This document shows, in pieces, positions 1 through 9,400 of a stretch of DNA of 64,000 nucleotides. The notes below the pieces were generated by a model. It was not told the DNA's origin. It searched no databases and worked only from the letters and a program-made list of their open reading frames with translations. A program made the translations under genes and the position numbers. This DNA comes from an uncultured Pseudomonadales bacterium. GTDB taxonomy: Bacteria; Pseudomonadota; Gammaproteobacteria; Pseudomonadales; Azotimanducaceae. The stretch covers positions 62,001 to 126,000 of the forward strand of contig CALKBV010000004.1 in NCBI GenBank assembly GCA_937775265.1, given 5' to 3'. The stretch's first letter is position 1, and each line of letters begins with the position of its first letter.

Positions 1-1537
1 AGTTCTGATCACGAAAGGACGACTTTCGCTGTGCCATAAACGCCAGCAGTGCTTCATCAACCGCATCATCCAGGGGCGGTGGTTCGTAACTGGCCAGTTT
101 TTCCTTCCAGAGCAAGTTGGCACGCTGACTGGCATCCAGCGAACCGTCCTCGAGCCATTGTTCAAAGCTGTTGTTATCTGCGATCGTGGATCGATAGAAA
201 GCTTGTGCAAAATTAGCCTGGGTATGGCTGGCCCCCAGGAAGTGAGCCCCCGGTCCGACTTCACGCAAGGCATCCATTGCAAGGCCATTTTCTGACAGAT
301 CAATCCCCCCAAGGAGGATCGCGATCATGTTTGCCTGGTCAACATCCATCATGAATTTTTCGTAGCTCATCACAAGCCCACCCTCAAGCCATCCTGCCGT
401 GTGTAGCATGAAATTCACGCCAGCCATCGCCGCTGCCTGAAGTGTGTTAGAAGACTCATAAGCAGCCTGGGCGTCGGGAATTTTCGAAGCACACAGCCCA
501 CCACCTGAACGAAACGGTACCTTCAACCGTCTTGCCAACTCGGCCGCACCGTACAAAACCAGCGCTGGTTCCGGTGTCCCAAACGTGGGAGCGCCTGACT
601 GCATCGAGATCGAACTTGCGAACGTGCCGAACACGACGGGCACCCCCGGTCTGACCAGTTGTGTGTAAGCCATACCAGCCATGGCTTCAGCAAGAAGCTG
701 AATCAAAGTACCGGCCACAGTTACCGGCGACATCGCACCCGCAAGAATGAAAGGCGAGATTACCGTCGCCTGGTTGCTTTCAGCATAGACCTTTGCAGCC
801 CCCAGCATAGTGGCGTCAAACGTCATGGGTGAGTTGGCATTAATCAAACTTGTGATCACGGTGTTTTGATCAACAAAATCTTCGCCAAAGACAATCCGCG
901 CCATTTCCACCGTATCCTGGGCACGTTCCGGGTGCGTGACAGAACCCATGAATGGCTTGTCAGAATATTTGATATGGCTGTAGATCATATCAAAGTGGCG
1001 CTTGTTAACGGGCAAATCTACGGGCTCACACACCGTTCCGCCCGAATGGTGCAAGCTCGGACTCATGTAGGTCAGCTTGACAAAATTTTTGAAGTCTTCG
1101 ATCGTCGCATAACGCCTGCCCTGATCAAGATCTCTGACAAAGGGCGATCCATAAGCGGGCGCCAGCACTGTCCTGTCGCCTCCAATAATCGTTGTTCGGG
1201 CAGGGTTGCGGGCATGCTGTGTGAATTCGGCGGGGGCAGTAGTCTGAATCAGGCTGCGGCACAGTCCACGGGGGAACCTGACTCTCTCACCATCTACATC
1301 GGCACCGGCATCTCTCCAGAGTGCCAACGCGTCAGGAGCATCACGAAAATCAATCCCTATTTCTTCAAGCACGGTATCCGCATTATGCTCAATCAACTCC
1401 AGCGCTTCTTCGTTCAATACACCGGAATAGGGAATCTGACGGCTGATATAAGTCGCGGTTTCAACAGACACAGTAGAACGCCTGGCTGCAACTCTGCCTG
1501 CTCGCCCACCGGTTCTTCGGTTTGTTGGTCTACCCAT
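1..1537 (-). CDS. MttB-family (trimethylamine/betaine) corrinoid methyltransferase, partial
   Basis: Not in the ORF track because the frame runs off the left edge; I translated it from the minus strand. It reads about 512 residues of an MttB-family TIM-barrel methyltransferase, with stretches such as FGTPEPALVLYGAAELARR, FRSGGGLCASKIPDAQ and EVGPGAHFLGASHT near the C-terminus, so only a few residues are probably missing. The ATG at 1537 follows GGGAACAGG closely, and no other ATG lies between it and the upstream in-frame stop. Non-pyrrolysine MttB homologues demethylate glycine betaine, proline betaine or carnitine onto a corrinoid protein. No corrinoid protein is visible here, so substrate and acceptor are unknown. 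It lies downstream of folD on the same strand. Confidence 0.85.
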   Translation of the reverse strand, partial: MGRPTNRRTGGRAGRVAARRSTVSVETATYISRQIPYSGVLNEEALELIEHNADTVLEEIGIDFRDAPDALALWRDAGADVDGERVRFPRGLCRSLIQTTAPAEFTQHARNPARTTIIGGDRTVLAPAYGSPFVRDLDQGRRYATIEDFKNFVKLTYMSPSLHHSGGTVCEPVDLPVNKRHFDMIYSHIKYSDKPFMGSVTHPERAQDTVEMARIVFGEDFVDQNTVITSLINANSPMTFDATMLGAAKVYAESNQATVISPFILAGAMSPVTVAGTLIQLLAEAMAGMAYTQLVRPGVPVVFGTFASSISMQSGAPTFGTPEPALVLYGAAELARRLKVPFRSGGGLCASKIPDAQAAYESSNTLQAAAMAGVNFMLHTAGWLEGGLVMSYEKFMMDVDQANMIAILLGGIDLSENGLAMDALREVGPGAHFLGASHTQANFAQAFYRSTIADNNSFEQWLEDGSLDASQRANLLWKEKLASYEPPPLDDAVDEALLAFMAQRKSSFRDQN

Positions 1538-1704
1538 TCCTGTTCCCGTCTGCTTGAAATTACAGGGTTGACGCCCCTTATTGGGTAGACAAAATTTTGA
1601 TCCACTACCTCTGGGTATGCTTGCAGATAAACGACAATGTGAAGCTCGGAAACGACAGCGCTAAATCAGGTAGGTATCAACGTGTTCTGGCCCAAGAGGT
1701 CCTC

Positions 1705-2576
1705 TTAGCAACCAGATTGCCTATTTACACCAACGACTGTATCTTTCATCAGGTAAGCAACGGTCATCGGACCTACTCCACCTGGCACCGGCGTGATCCA
1801 ATCTGCGACTTCGGCACAGCTTTCAAAATCCGCATCTCCAACTACTTTTGTTTTCCCGTCGGGGTCAGATACCTGATTGATGCCGATATCGATAATGATG
1901 GACCCAGGCTTGATCATGCCACCGGTAATAAGCCCTGGCTGAACCACTGCCACAAAGACAACATCCGCCTTTAGTGAATGGTTAGCAACTGATCGTGTCA
2001 TGTGATGACGAACGGTGACCCTTGCCCCTTCAGCCATCAACAAAAAGGCGATCGGCTTGCCAACTATCTCAGAATGTCCTACGACACAAACTTCGAGTCC
2101 TTCCAGCTCAACGCCGGTAGATTTCAGCAGATGAACAGCAGCCATCGCTGTACACGGGCCCATCTCCGGCGAACCGTAAACAATTTTACCAATTGATGAC
2201 GGATGCATCCCCTCGACGTCTTTAAACGGAGGGATAGTCTCTTGCAGGCTCCGGATGGAGATATGATCCGGCACCGGTCGCTGAATTATGATGCCTGTAA
2301 CCCGAGGATCGACATTCATCGTGGCAATGGCAGCCCGGAGTTCTGCTTCGCTGACGGACGACGCGAACTGACGCTCCTCAAATTCGATTCCTATTCTCGC
2401 GGCGAATCGTTTTTGGTTGCGAACATAGAACTTACTTCGTCCACGTCTCCCACTGTGATCGACGCAAGGCTCGGTTGCCAGCCCCTGGCCCGGATGGAAT
2501 CCACCTCTTCTTTCAAAACGGACAACATCTTATCGGCTGCATCGCGGCCATTGATTACTTTGTGTCCAAACTGCAT
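1705..2576 (-). pseudogene. folD: FolD, methylene-THF dehydrogenase/cyclohydrolase, interrupted by a frameshift
   Basis: The N-terminal part (MQFGHKVINGRDAADKML to ITVGDVD, start ATG 2576) and the C-terminal part (SKFYVRNQKRFAARIGIEF through TPVPGGVGPMTVAYLMKD) lie in two frames. The switch falls near 2436-2441. Restoring one base in GACGAAGT (as GACGCAAGT) would give VGDVDASKFYVRNQ, the expected FolD sequence, and a protein of about 290 aa, the usual length. FolD interconverts methylene-, methenyl- and 10-formyl-THF in the cytosol. Here it would carry methylene groups from the Sox-type demethylase toward formate. The gap may be a true mutation or an assembly indel; the rest of the gene looks intact. 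Confidence 0.88.
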
Positions 2577-2646
2577 TTCACTCACGCTCCAGAGCGAACA
2601 AAAACACATTATGTGCCCCAGAAGGTAAATCACTGACCACCGAACC

Positions 2647-2681
2647 AACCCGATACCGACATCTACCGCACCGAAAACGAC
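2647..2681. promoter_or_regulatory. Operator-like 35-bp element upstream of folD-mttB (copy B)
   Basis: This 35-bp stretch, about 70 bp upstream of the folD ATG, matches 13382-13416 upstream of the ldh operon at 29 of 35 positions. The shared core includes TACCGACATC and CCGnACCG, and the copies lie in the same orientation and at a similar distance from the following minus-strand gene. It is likely a regulator binding site or an extended promoter; the regulator is not in the window. Confidence 0.5.
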
Positions 2682-2732
2682 TACAACAAACCAATCAGCT
2701 TTGTAACCGCAGGGGCATAGCGCCAAAACGCC

Positions 2733-3395
2733 TTAATCAATATCAACCAGGCTTGCACCGGCACCGGACAATCGGGACTCTTTAGAGGATTTGCTCAAAG
2801 CCTGTTGGGTAAAACGCCAAAGCGAATGCCAGTCGGCTTCGGATAGCTCGACACCGAGCTCACGTGTGGTGATGCGGTTTTGCCTAATAGATTCAGCAGA
2901 GATTAACTCCGGTAGTTCCACAGCTGAGCGATATGATAAATCAACCGCTGTTTCGACATGAAGTGTTTCCCGGCCGCCACCCAAAATAGAACTCAGCCCC
3001 GATTCCCCCACAACAAGCACGCAATCCGAACCGCGACTTTGCCACCCAAGCTTCACCGGCGGGGATATAGGTGAGTGACAAAGATAACCCACCAGCAAGA
3101 CCGGGTTATCAAGAACAGCGTTAGGGGGCAGTACCGTTTCTCCGGTTACCAGACTATCCGACAAGACAGGACCCGCCTCAATCACAGATAGCTTGGCTGA
3201 ATCTCTCATATTTCCCCAACGATGATGCTTGTCTAGTTGCCCCAGCGCAGAGACGATATTCTTAAGAGGATCAATACCCGCTGCCGCAAGTCCCATTGCT
3301 GCCTTTGCCAGGTCATCTGCAAGGCCAACGGGCACGTTCCGACCAAGCGCCGCCCATCGCACCGCAAACTTCAGTTCATTGCGTGAAAACTTCAT
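2733..3395 (-). CDS. DUF3726-like protein, unknown function
   Basis: A 220-aa soluble protein. The start is taken at ATG 3395 (MKFSRNELKFAVRWAALG) because that ATG overlaps the stop of the upstream 582-aa gene in an ATGA arrangement; the ORF track start (3428) would add 11 residues inside that gene. The N-terminal pattern of an SxNEl...AaRwaalGrnvp...lAdDlakAa helix pair recalls DUF3726. No signal peptide, membrane segment or metal motif is evident. It is translationally coupled to the 582-aa protein and sits in the Sox/MttB/FolD island, so the two probably work together. The family assignment is from memory of the pattern. Confidence 0.6.
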   Translation of the reverse strand: MKFSRNELKFAVRWAALGRNVPVGLADDLAKAAMGLAAAGIDPLKNIVSALGQLDKHHRWGNMRDSAKLSVIEAGPVLSDSLVTGETVLPPNAVLDNPVLLVGYLCHSPISPPVKLGWQSRGSDCVLVVGESGLSSILGGGRETLHVETAVDLSYRSAVELPELISAESIRQNRITTRELGVELSEADWHSLWRFTQQALSKSSKESRLSGAGASLVDID

Positions 3396-5140
3396 TCCAT
3401 TTGCCCCGGCTTGCAGGTAAATGTCCACTGATCCGCCCAGTGTGAGTTCAACTCATCGGGAAACGGTGCTCCTTGATACATGTTGACGCGAGTCCATAGG
3501 TCAGATTTGGGGTCAAACTTGCTGACCCCAAAAAACGCAAGTTTGAATCGAAGAATATCAATCGGTCGAAACCTGGCGGCGATGACATTGTCTGCCACCT
3601 CCCCATAGGGATGGGACTCCGCGTTTTGAATTCGACGGATCGTATGGCGAAATCTCGGATGCAGTGCACAGAATTGAAGAACACTCTGTCCAAGATCTGA
3701 CATCTGTAGTGCCTCCCGTAACCGAGCAACATCCCAACCAACGGTGAGAGGCATTTCTGTTTCACTATCCGTGACACCATCATCAGCACGAGGGCCGAGC
3801 CGCGGTTCGAGCTTTTCCTCAGAGTAGACCCATTGTCGATCGGTTTCCTCACGATCCTGGAAGTTGATTCGAGTTACCCAACCATAGTGCCTGTCGATCA
3901 AAGTATTCAATTGTGTCAGGCGCATCGCTGGCGCCCATACTTCCTCCTCGGAAGCGGCGTTGAACCTCTCTCCCATTTTATCAACCAGCTCACCAAAAGG
4001 TTCGATCAGCAGACTGACGACCAGCTCCTGAGCTTCCAGACCGAGGTGCTGTGACGCCCAACGGAAGATCGCGTCAACCGGTAACGCCACGTCGAAACGG
4101 TCGCTGGCGGCGAGGTGGTATGCCAACGCGGTCAGATCCACACCCAGTTTTTCAATCCTTGCTGATTGTACTTCGTCGTCGACCTGCCATTCGCTCACTT
4201 GCACCCGACACTTTGCGAGCACACTGTTGAGCATTTCTACCTGAGCCACCGATACACTATCCACCCCACGCACAGCTGCCAGGGCATGCTCTTTTGCTAA
4301 AACCCATTGGTGTACCAGCACCTGGTGATTCATCAGAAAAGGCGCCATGCCAAGCCCTGTTGCATTGCCAATACCAAGAAATCGTCGAATCGGGAGCGCC
4401 AGTTTCACCGCTTTTACATCGCCATTCTGTCTGGCCATATGTTCAACCAGGTCGAGAGAAAACAACCTGATCAGGTAAACAGCCAGCATCTCGGCCTGGA
4501 AGGCACTACCAAGGTCCGCTCGGTCGGCGATCTTTTCCCAGTCCGCACAGCCAAATTTCCCACCGCCATAGACCGCCGTAGTTCGCATCAGGTACCCGAC
4601 GTCTGCAATCATCTCGATGTCAGGCTGCCGCCCCTCTGCCAGACTGTTCGCGACATGATTAAAAAGCCGTTCGCTGATATTTGCTCGTGCTAATACCAGT
4701 TCACTGGTGGTATAACGCCCCGCTTCCTGCAAGGGTGTATTCCCCCGCAGCCGCTCAATATCTTTATCCCGCGGAATTCCGTCAAAAAGGTTGAACGTGG
4801 CATCCCATTCATGGGCTATCACGCGGTCACTGCGTTTCATTGGGTCCAGAGGATGTGAGAACGCGAGCAGGCTGTAGTGACGGCTACCAGTGAAAACTGA
4901 GTAGATACCACGCCCGCGGCCTTCACGGTCCAGTTCTATGTCCGGCTTCGAAAACTCCCAGTTCTCGATCGCCATACGACGCGTCAGACTCCGCATAAAA
5001 CTAAGACGAGTCTGAAAAGCTGATCCCATTCGCTCAAGGCGCATGATCTCGTCAGGCTGTCGCAACAGCGTGTCTGGTACGAGCTTTTTCAAGTAGGTTC
5101 CATCCGCAATACTTCCCAGGCACCTTTTCGGTGTACCCAA
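3392..5140 (-). CDS. Conserved 582-aa protein of unknown function in the methylamine/C1 island
   Basis: A long soluble ORF with no domain I can name. It has an RLERMGSAFQTRLSFMRSL block near residue 35, then alpha-helical sequence with GYLMRTTAVYGGGKFG near residue 200 and IRRFLGIGNATGLGMAPFL near residue 265. The Gly-rich and Asn-rich motifs look like conserved sites. I recall similar proteins beside DUF3726 genes in alphaproteobacteria, but no function. The only start in this frame near the upstream gene is TTG at 5140; the first ATG (MRLERMGS) lies further in, so the N-terminus is uncertain. It starts 35 bp after the dipeptidase stop and its stop overlaps the DUF3726-like start. Confidence 0.75.
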   Translation of the reverse strand: MGTPKRCLGSIADGTYLKKLVPDTLLRQPDEIMRLERMGSAFQTRLSFMRSLTRRMAIENWEFSKPDIELDREGRGRGIYSVFTGSRHYSLLAFSHPLDPMKRSDRVIAHEWDATFNLFDGIPRDKDIERLRGNTPLQEAGRYTTSELVLARANISERLFNHVANSLAEGRQPDIEMIADVGYLMRTTAVYGGGKFGCADWEKIADRADLGSAFQAEMLAVYLIRLFSLDLVEHMARQNGDVKAVKLALPIRRFLGIGNATGLGMAPFLMNHQVLVHQWVLAKEHALAAVRGVDSVSVAQVEMLNSVLAKCRVQVSEWQVDDEVQSARIEKLGVDLTALAYHLAASDRFDVALPVDAIFRWASQHLGLEAQELVVSLLIEPFGELVDKMGERFNAASEEEVWAPAMRLTQLNTLIDRHYGWVTRINFQDREETDRQWVYSEEKLEPRLGPRADDGVTDSETEMPLTVGWDVARLREALQMSDLGQSVLQFCALHPRFRHTIRRIQNAESHPYGEVADNVIAARFRPIDILRFKLAFFGVSKFDPKSDLWTRVNMYQGAPFPDELNSHWADQWTFTCKPGQME

Positions 5141-5175
5141 TGCTCAAGCCTGATTGATTCTGATCCTGACATGGT

Positions 5176-6153
5176 TCAAAGCTCAGGACCAAATGAGCGT
5201 TCAAAAAATTGGTACCAGTTGCCATGGCAGATCTTCGCAACTTCTGCCTCATCAAAACCGACTTCAGCAAGGCCCTGGGCAATCCCGGGATAACCAGTTG
5301 AATTTTCAAACCATGCCGGTTGCGGGGGAAATCCAGCATGGTCAGCAGAACCCTCGCCATAGTCAATTTCCTTAGTCCAGCGGCCATTGCGCATCCATTC
5401 GACCACACTGTCGGGCTGGTCCTGGCAGAGATCACTGCCAAAGCCAACATGGTCAACACCGATCACTTCCACCGTACGAGCAACCATCTGACAAAAGTTT
5501 TTAAGCGTGCAGGAAGACCCATTATCTAAATGATGTGGGTACATGGAAAAACCAAGCATACCGCCGCGCTCAGCCAGTGCTTTTAAGACCACCTCAGATT
5601 TGTTACGCAGCGCCGCGTGCCAGAAATCTGGATTGGCATGCGAGATCGTAATTGGGCGCTCAGACAGGTCTATCGCTTCAAGGGTTGAACGCTCTGCAGA
5701 ATGGCTCATATCAATTACAAACCCTATCCTGTTCATTTCCTTAATGACCTGCCTGCCCATTCTGGTAATGCCGGGGTCATCACTTTCATAGCAGCCAGTC
5801 GCAAGCAGACTTTGATTGTTATAGGAAAGCTGCATGAAGCGCGCACCAAGCTGATAGCAGATCTCAACCAAGGAAATGTCGTCCTCGATTGGCGATGGGT
5901 TCTGGAATCCAAAGAAAATAGCCGTGCGCTGACTCTCACGGGCCAGATCAATATCCGCAGCACAAGTGCCAGGTATGACGAGATCGCTGAACTTTTCAAA
6001 GTAGTCATTCCACTTTGAAAAGTTCGCGACGACTTCACGAAAGTTTTCATGATAGGCAATCGTTACGTGCACGGCGGCGAGACCGGCGTCATTCATTTCC
6101 TTGAATATTTTTTCAGACCAGTTGCTGTACTGCAGGCCATCGACAAAATACAT
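5176..6153 (-). CDS. Membrane-dipeptidase-like (peptidase M19 / renal dipeptidase) family protein
   Basis: A 325-aa zinc amidohydrolase-fold protein. The start is moved from the track's 6273 to ATG 6153 (MYFVDGLQYSNWSEK), which has AGAGGA 6 nt upstream and fits the N-terminus of the relatives. Family motifs visible: VIDMSHS, ITISHANPD, VDHVGFGSDL. It resembles the M19 protein found in Pseudomonas glycine betaine/dimethylglycine catabolic clusters (near dgcAB), whose role is unclear. The first motif normally carries a HxD metal pair, but here it reads FVDGLQ, so metal binding may be altered. It precedes the 582-aa gene in the same operon. Confidence 0.85.
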   Translation of the reverse strand: MYFVDGLQYSNWSEKIFKEMNDAGLAAVHVTIAYHENFREVVANFSKWNDYFEKFSDLVIPGTCAADIDLARESQRTAIFFGFQNPSPIEDDISLVEICYQLGARFMQLSYNNQSLLATGCYESDDPGITRMGRQVIKEMNRIGFVIDMSHSAERSTLEAIDLSERPITISHANPDFWHAALRNKSEVVLKALAERGGMLGFSMYPHHLDNGSSCTLKNFCQMVARTVEVIGVDHVGFGSDLCQDQPDSVVEWMRNGRWTKEIDYGEGSADHAGFPPQPAWFENSTGYPGIAQGLAEVGFDEAEVAKICHGNWYQFFERSFGPEL

Positions 6154-6287
6154 GCTCAATCCTCTTGGTACGTCACACAATCTTACGCGCTTAACTCGAA
6201 AAAGCCTTGTCACATTGCGACACCCGTCGGCATATCCATGCCATTTACCGGCACCCACTTCTTGCACCAACAAGCCGACTTGTCTTT

Positions 6288-6392
6288 TCAGGTTCCCCGC
6301 CGACGGAATGCCAATGATTTTAATAGTGACACCGCCATCAATACCATGACGAAGGAGAATGGCAGAACTGCAGAATACAAGCCGCTGTCGGA
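6288..6392 (-). pseudogene. C-terminal remnant of a BCCT transporter
   Basis: In the 320-bp gap between soxAG and the dipeptidase, the minus strand reads YSAVLPFSFVMVLMAVSLLK then SLAFRRRGT and a stop at 6288. This matches the last transmembrane helix of betaine/carnitine/choline transporters (LPFsxVMxLMcxSLLKal). Upstream the frame is closed by a TGA at 6393-6395, and before that reads an unrelated-looking segment (MNKIGKLFQLVSDRKELVIT). It appears to be the tail of a lost BCCT gene, different from the C-terminus of the BCCT at 11.4 kb. Confidence 0.5.
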
Positions 6393-6472
6393 TCAGGTGA
6401 TGACAAGTTCCTTGCGATCACTCACAAGCTGGAAGAGTTTGCCTATTTTGTTCATGGGAGCTTTAGCATCAT

Positions 6473-9400
6473 CTAAATACTCATTGAATTGATCGACTCC
6501 CCGAGGGCGTCATACAAATATTGACTCGACGTAATATCTGCGCACAGGTGAAAGATTCCTTCCGATTGAATCAAGATCACGCTTATGCCGAACATCAGAG
6601 TCTGTGCGACATCACCATCCAAGAATGAACGAGGGCGAAGATCAATACTACAGACCGCCTGAAGCAATTCGCGACTGTGCGCTCCACTTAAAACCAGCCA
6701 GGCGTGACTGTCAGCACGGGGCAACGAATAATTGCTGTCTGCCCCATCTGGATGACATCCCAGGTAATTAGAACTTCCCAGGAACAGAAACTCACCAACA
6801 GACAGGCGTGCCAGTAACGTACCATCCTTTTGAACCTGCGCACAGTTTGGTTTATCGGGTACCAGCATTGACAGCGATTCGAGCCAGCTCGCAGCGGTCC
6901 TCCCGCGTATACCGCATCGATCTGAAAGGGTGCGGTCAACGATGACGACACCATTTCCCAGGTCACTGCGGGATCCACTGATCAGGCTGGTTCGCTCAGG
7001 GAGCGTCTCTTCTATCACATCCACAGAAATATCCGGAACTCGCTGCCGCTCAGTCTGTGGATCATAAAAAGGCAGTTCGCAGAGGGTTGCCTGCAAGCCG
7101 TGACCGTGATCAACCCTGATGGTAATCGTATCACCCTCTGCACTTGTCGCAGGGACGTAAGCAAGACCCACTATTTTGTCGAGAGTCGGGGAATAGGCAG
7201 CTGAGGTTACACGCCCGGCCATCCGGTCGCCCTCCAACACAAGCTGAGATTCCTGCGGTACATCCATGCGATTCGCTGACTCAACAGTGAACCCTGCAAG
7301 TCTTCTCGTCATCCGGGTTGTGTCAATCTCGGCAGTGGTTCTGTCACCAATAAAAAATGGCTTTTTACGGGACACTGCCCACGACATCTCTAATTCGCGT
7401 AGGTGCGTCATGGCGTCTGTGTCCTGGCCGATGATAATGTGACCTTTCTCTAACCGGAGCAAACGCTGGGCCTCAACACCAAAAGGCGCAATATCAAATG
7501 TTGCTCCGACCGCGGCAAGCGCCTCCCACAAATGCCTCCCTAAGGTTTGAGGCACATGGATTTCGTAACCGAGTTCGCCGACGAAGCCGACTCGTAGCAG
7601 GCGTGCCGGGATACCAGCAACCTCGCCCTCACGTACGCCCAAATAAGGAAACGCATCCTCGTCAAGATCAGTTGTCGTGAGTCTAGCCAGCACTTCTTTG
7701 GATTTCGGGCCCGCGAGGTTTACGACGCAATATGCACTCGTGACATTCGTAATATCGACATCAAGCTGCCACTGTACGTTCCATTTAAGCATCTGCCGGT
7801 AGACATTCTCGACACCAGTGGTTGTAGCCGTCACGTAAAAATGAGTTTCCGCCAGCCTGGCAGCAACACCATCGTCAATAACGACACCCGCTTCATTGCA
7901 CATGAGTGCATACTTTGACTTGCCAATCGCCAGTCCTTTGAAGCCTCCCGTGTAGAGCCTGTTCAACAGCTCTGAGGCGTCGGGCCCCCTGATATCAATA
8001 CCGCCCAGCGTTGACAGGTCAATCATGCCTACGTTTCGGCGAACATTAATGACTTCCCGCTCGATACAGGCAATGCGGTCTTCACCAGGCCGTGGGTAGC
8101 AGGCAGGACGATACCAGGTGCCCGCATGCAGAAACTGTGCTCCCAATTTCGAGTGCGCCTCATGCATCGATGACAATCGAGCAGGGAAAAAAACTTCTCC
8201 TGCACTGGCCGCCAGGGGCTCCGCACGAAGCGGCGGCCTGGCTGTCGTGACACCCGTTTCATCAATAGTAGTTCGATTTGCAGCAGCGGTGATTTTTGCG
8301 GTCGCCAGTGCTGAATGTCGCCCCTGTGACGGCCCCATACCAACCGTCGAATAGCGTTTCACCAATTGCACATGCGTGAACCCATCGGCCACCGCATTTA
8401 CGATATCAACAATCTGCAGATCCTCATCCTGGTCGACAAATTCCTTGCCTTGGGGGTGTGGAAAGATTGGCCATGAGTGGCTTGGATCAGGCGCCGGCTC
8501 GTCCAGGCCCCATTTTCCGGTGATGCTACCCGCTAGCTGGAACCCTCGGGGCAGGCCATCGAGTGTGAAACAGTTATCTTCCTCATCAAAACGTAGCCGA
8601 GCTCCCGCCTGACAGGGAATCTGGTACTGGGGTAGAAAACCTACCGATGAGCAAAGCAGGTCGCACTCTATTGTCTCCAGTGGCTCATACTGAGCCACAT
8701 GAACTTCCTTCGATGCCTGACCGCGAAGCTGGATCGCCGAAAGGTGCCCGCGGCGCGCGACGGCAGCATGGGGCTCCGCCCCCGTGATTATTCTCACACC
8801 CCGCTCAACCACACTTTCCATCAGTGCGGACCGGGTCCCGGATTTGACTGGCTCCGCTCTTAATTCAATGATCGCCGCTACCTCAATATCGGCATCGAGC
8901 AGATCGAGCGCCAGCCCATACGCTTCATCATTCCCGGCAATAATGACCGCTCGATGACCGGCTTTGACCCCATAAAGGTGCACCAGGCGTTGAACCCCAC
9001 TTCCAAGCATAACGCCGGGAAGATCATTATTTCGAAACACAGCAGGCTGCTCAAGACTACCCGTCGCAAGAGTCACACCGGACGCGCGTATCTTGAAAAG
9101 ATTATGTCCCTGCAGAATCGGAACATAATGATCCGCATACCAGCCATTACAATGTGCTGTCGTCATTACCTCTATGTTACTGTTAGTTTCAATCTGCCCA
9201 ATCAGTTCCTGGGCCAGACGACCTGCAACTACTCCTTCAGGATCAATTCTCGAGTAGAGCAGCGAGCCGCCCAGAACCGGATCCTGCTCTACCAGCAACA
9301 CTGACTTTCCATCGTTTGCGATATCAAGCGCTGCCCGCATGCCATGATAGCCGCCTCCGACAACCAGATGATCCACATGCAGGTACCTTTTCGTGCGCGG

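Noticed and set aside
866-1588. 240-aa plus-strand ORF
   Set aside because: It lies antisense within the mttB gene, has no recognisable domain, and its composition is that of a reverse-frame shadow.
1414-1605. 63-aa minus-strand ORF as an mttB leader or separate gene
   Set aside because: It reads the start of the mttB region in another frame; the mttB ATG at 1537 has its own ribosome-binding site.
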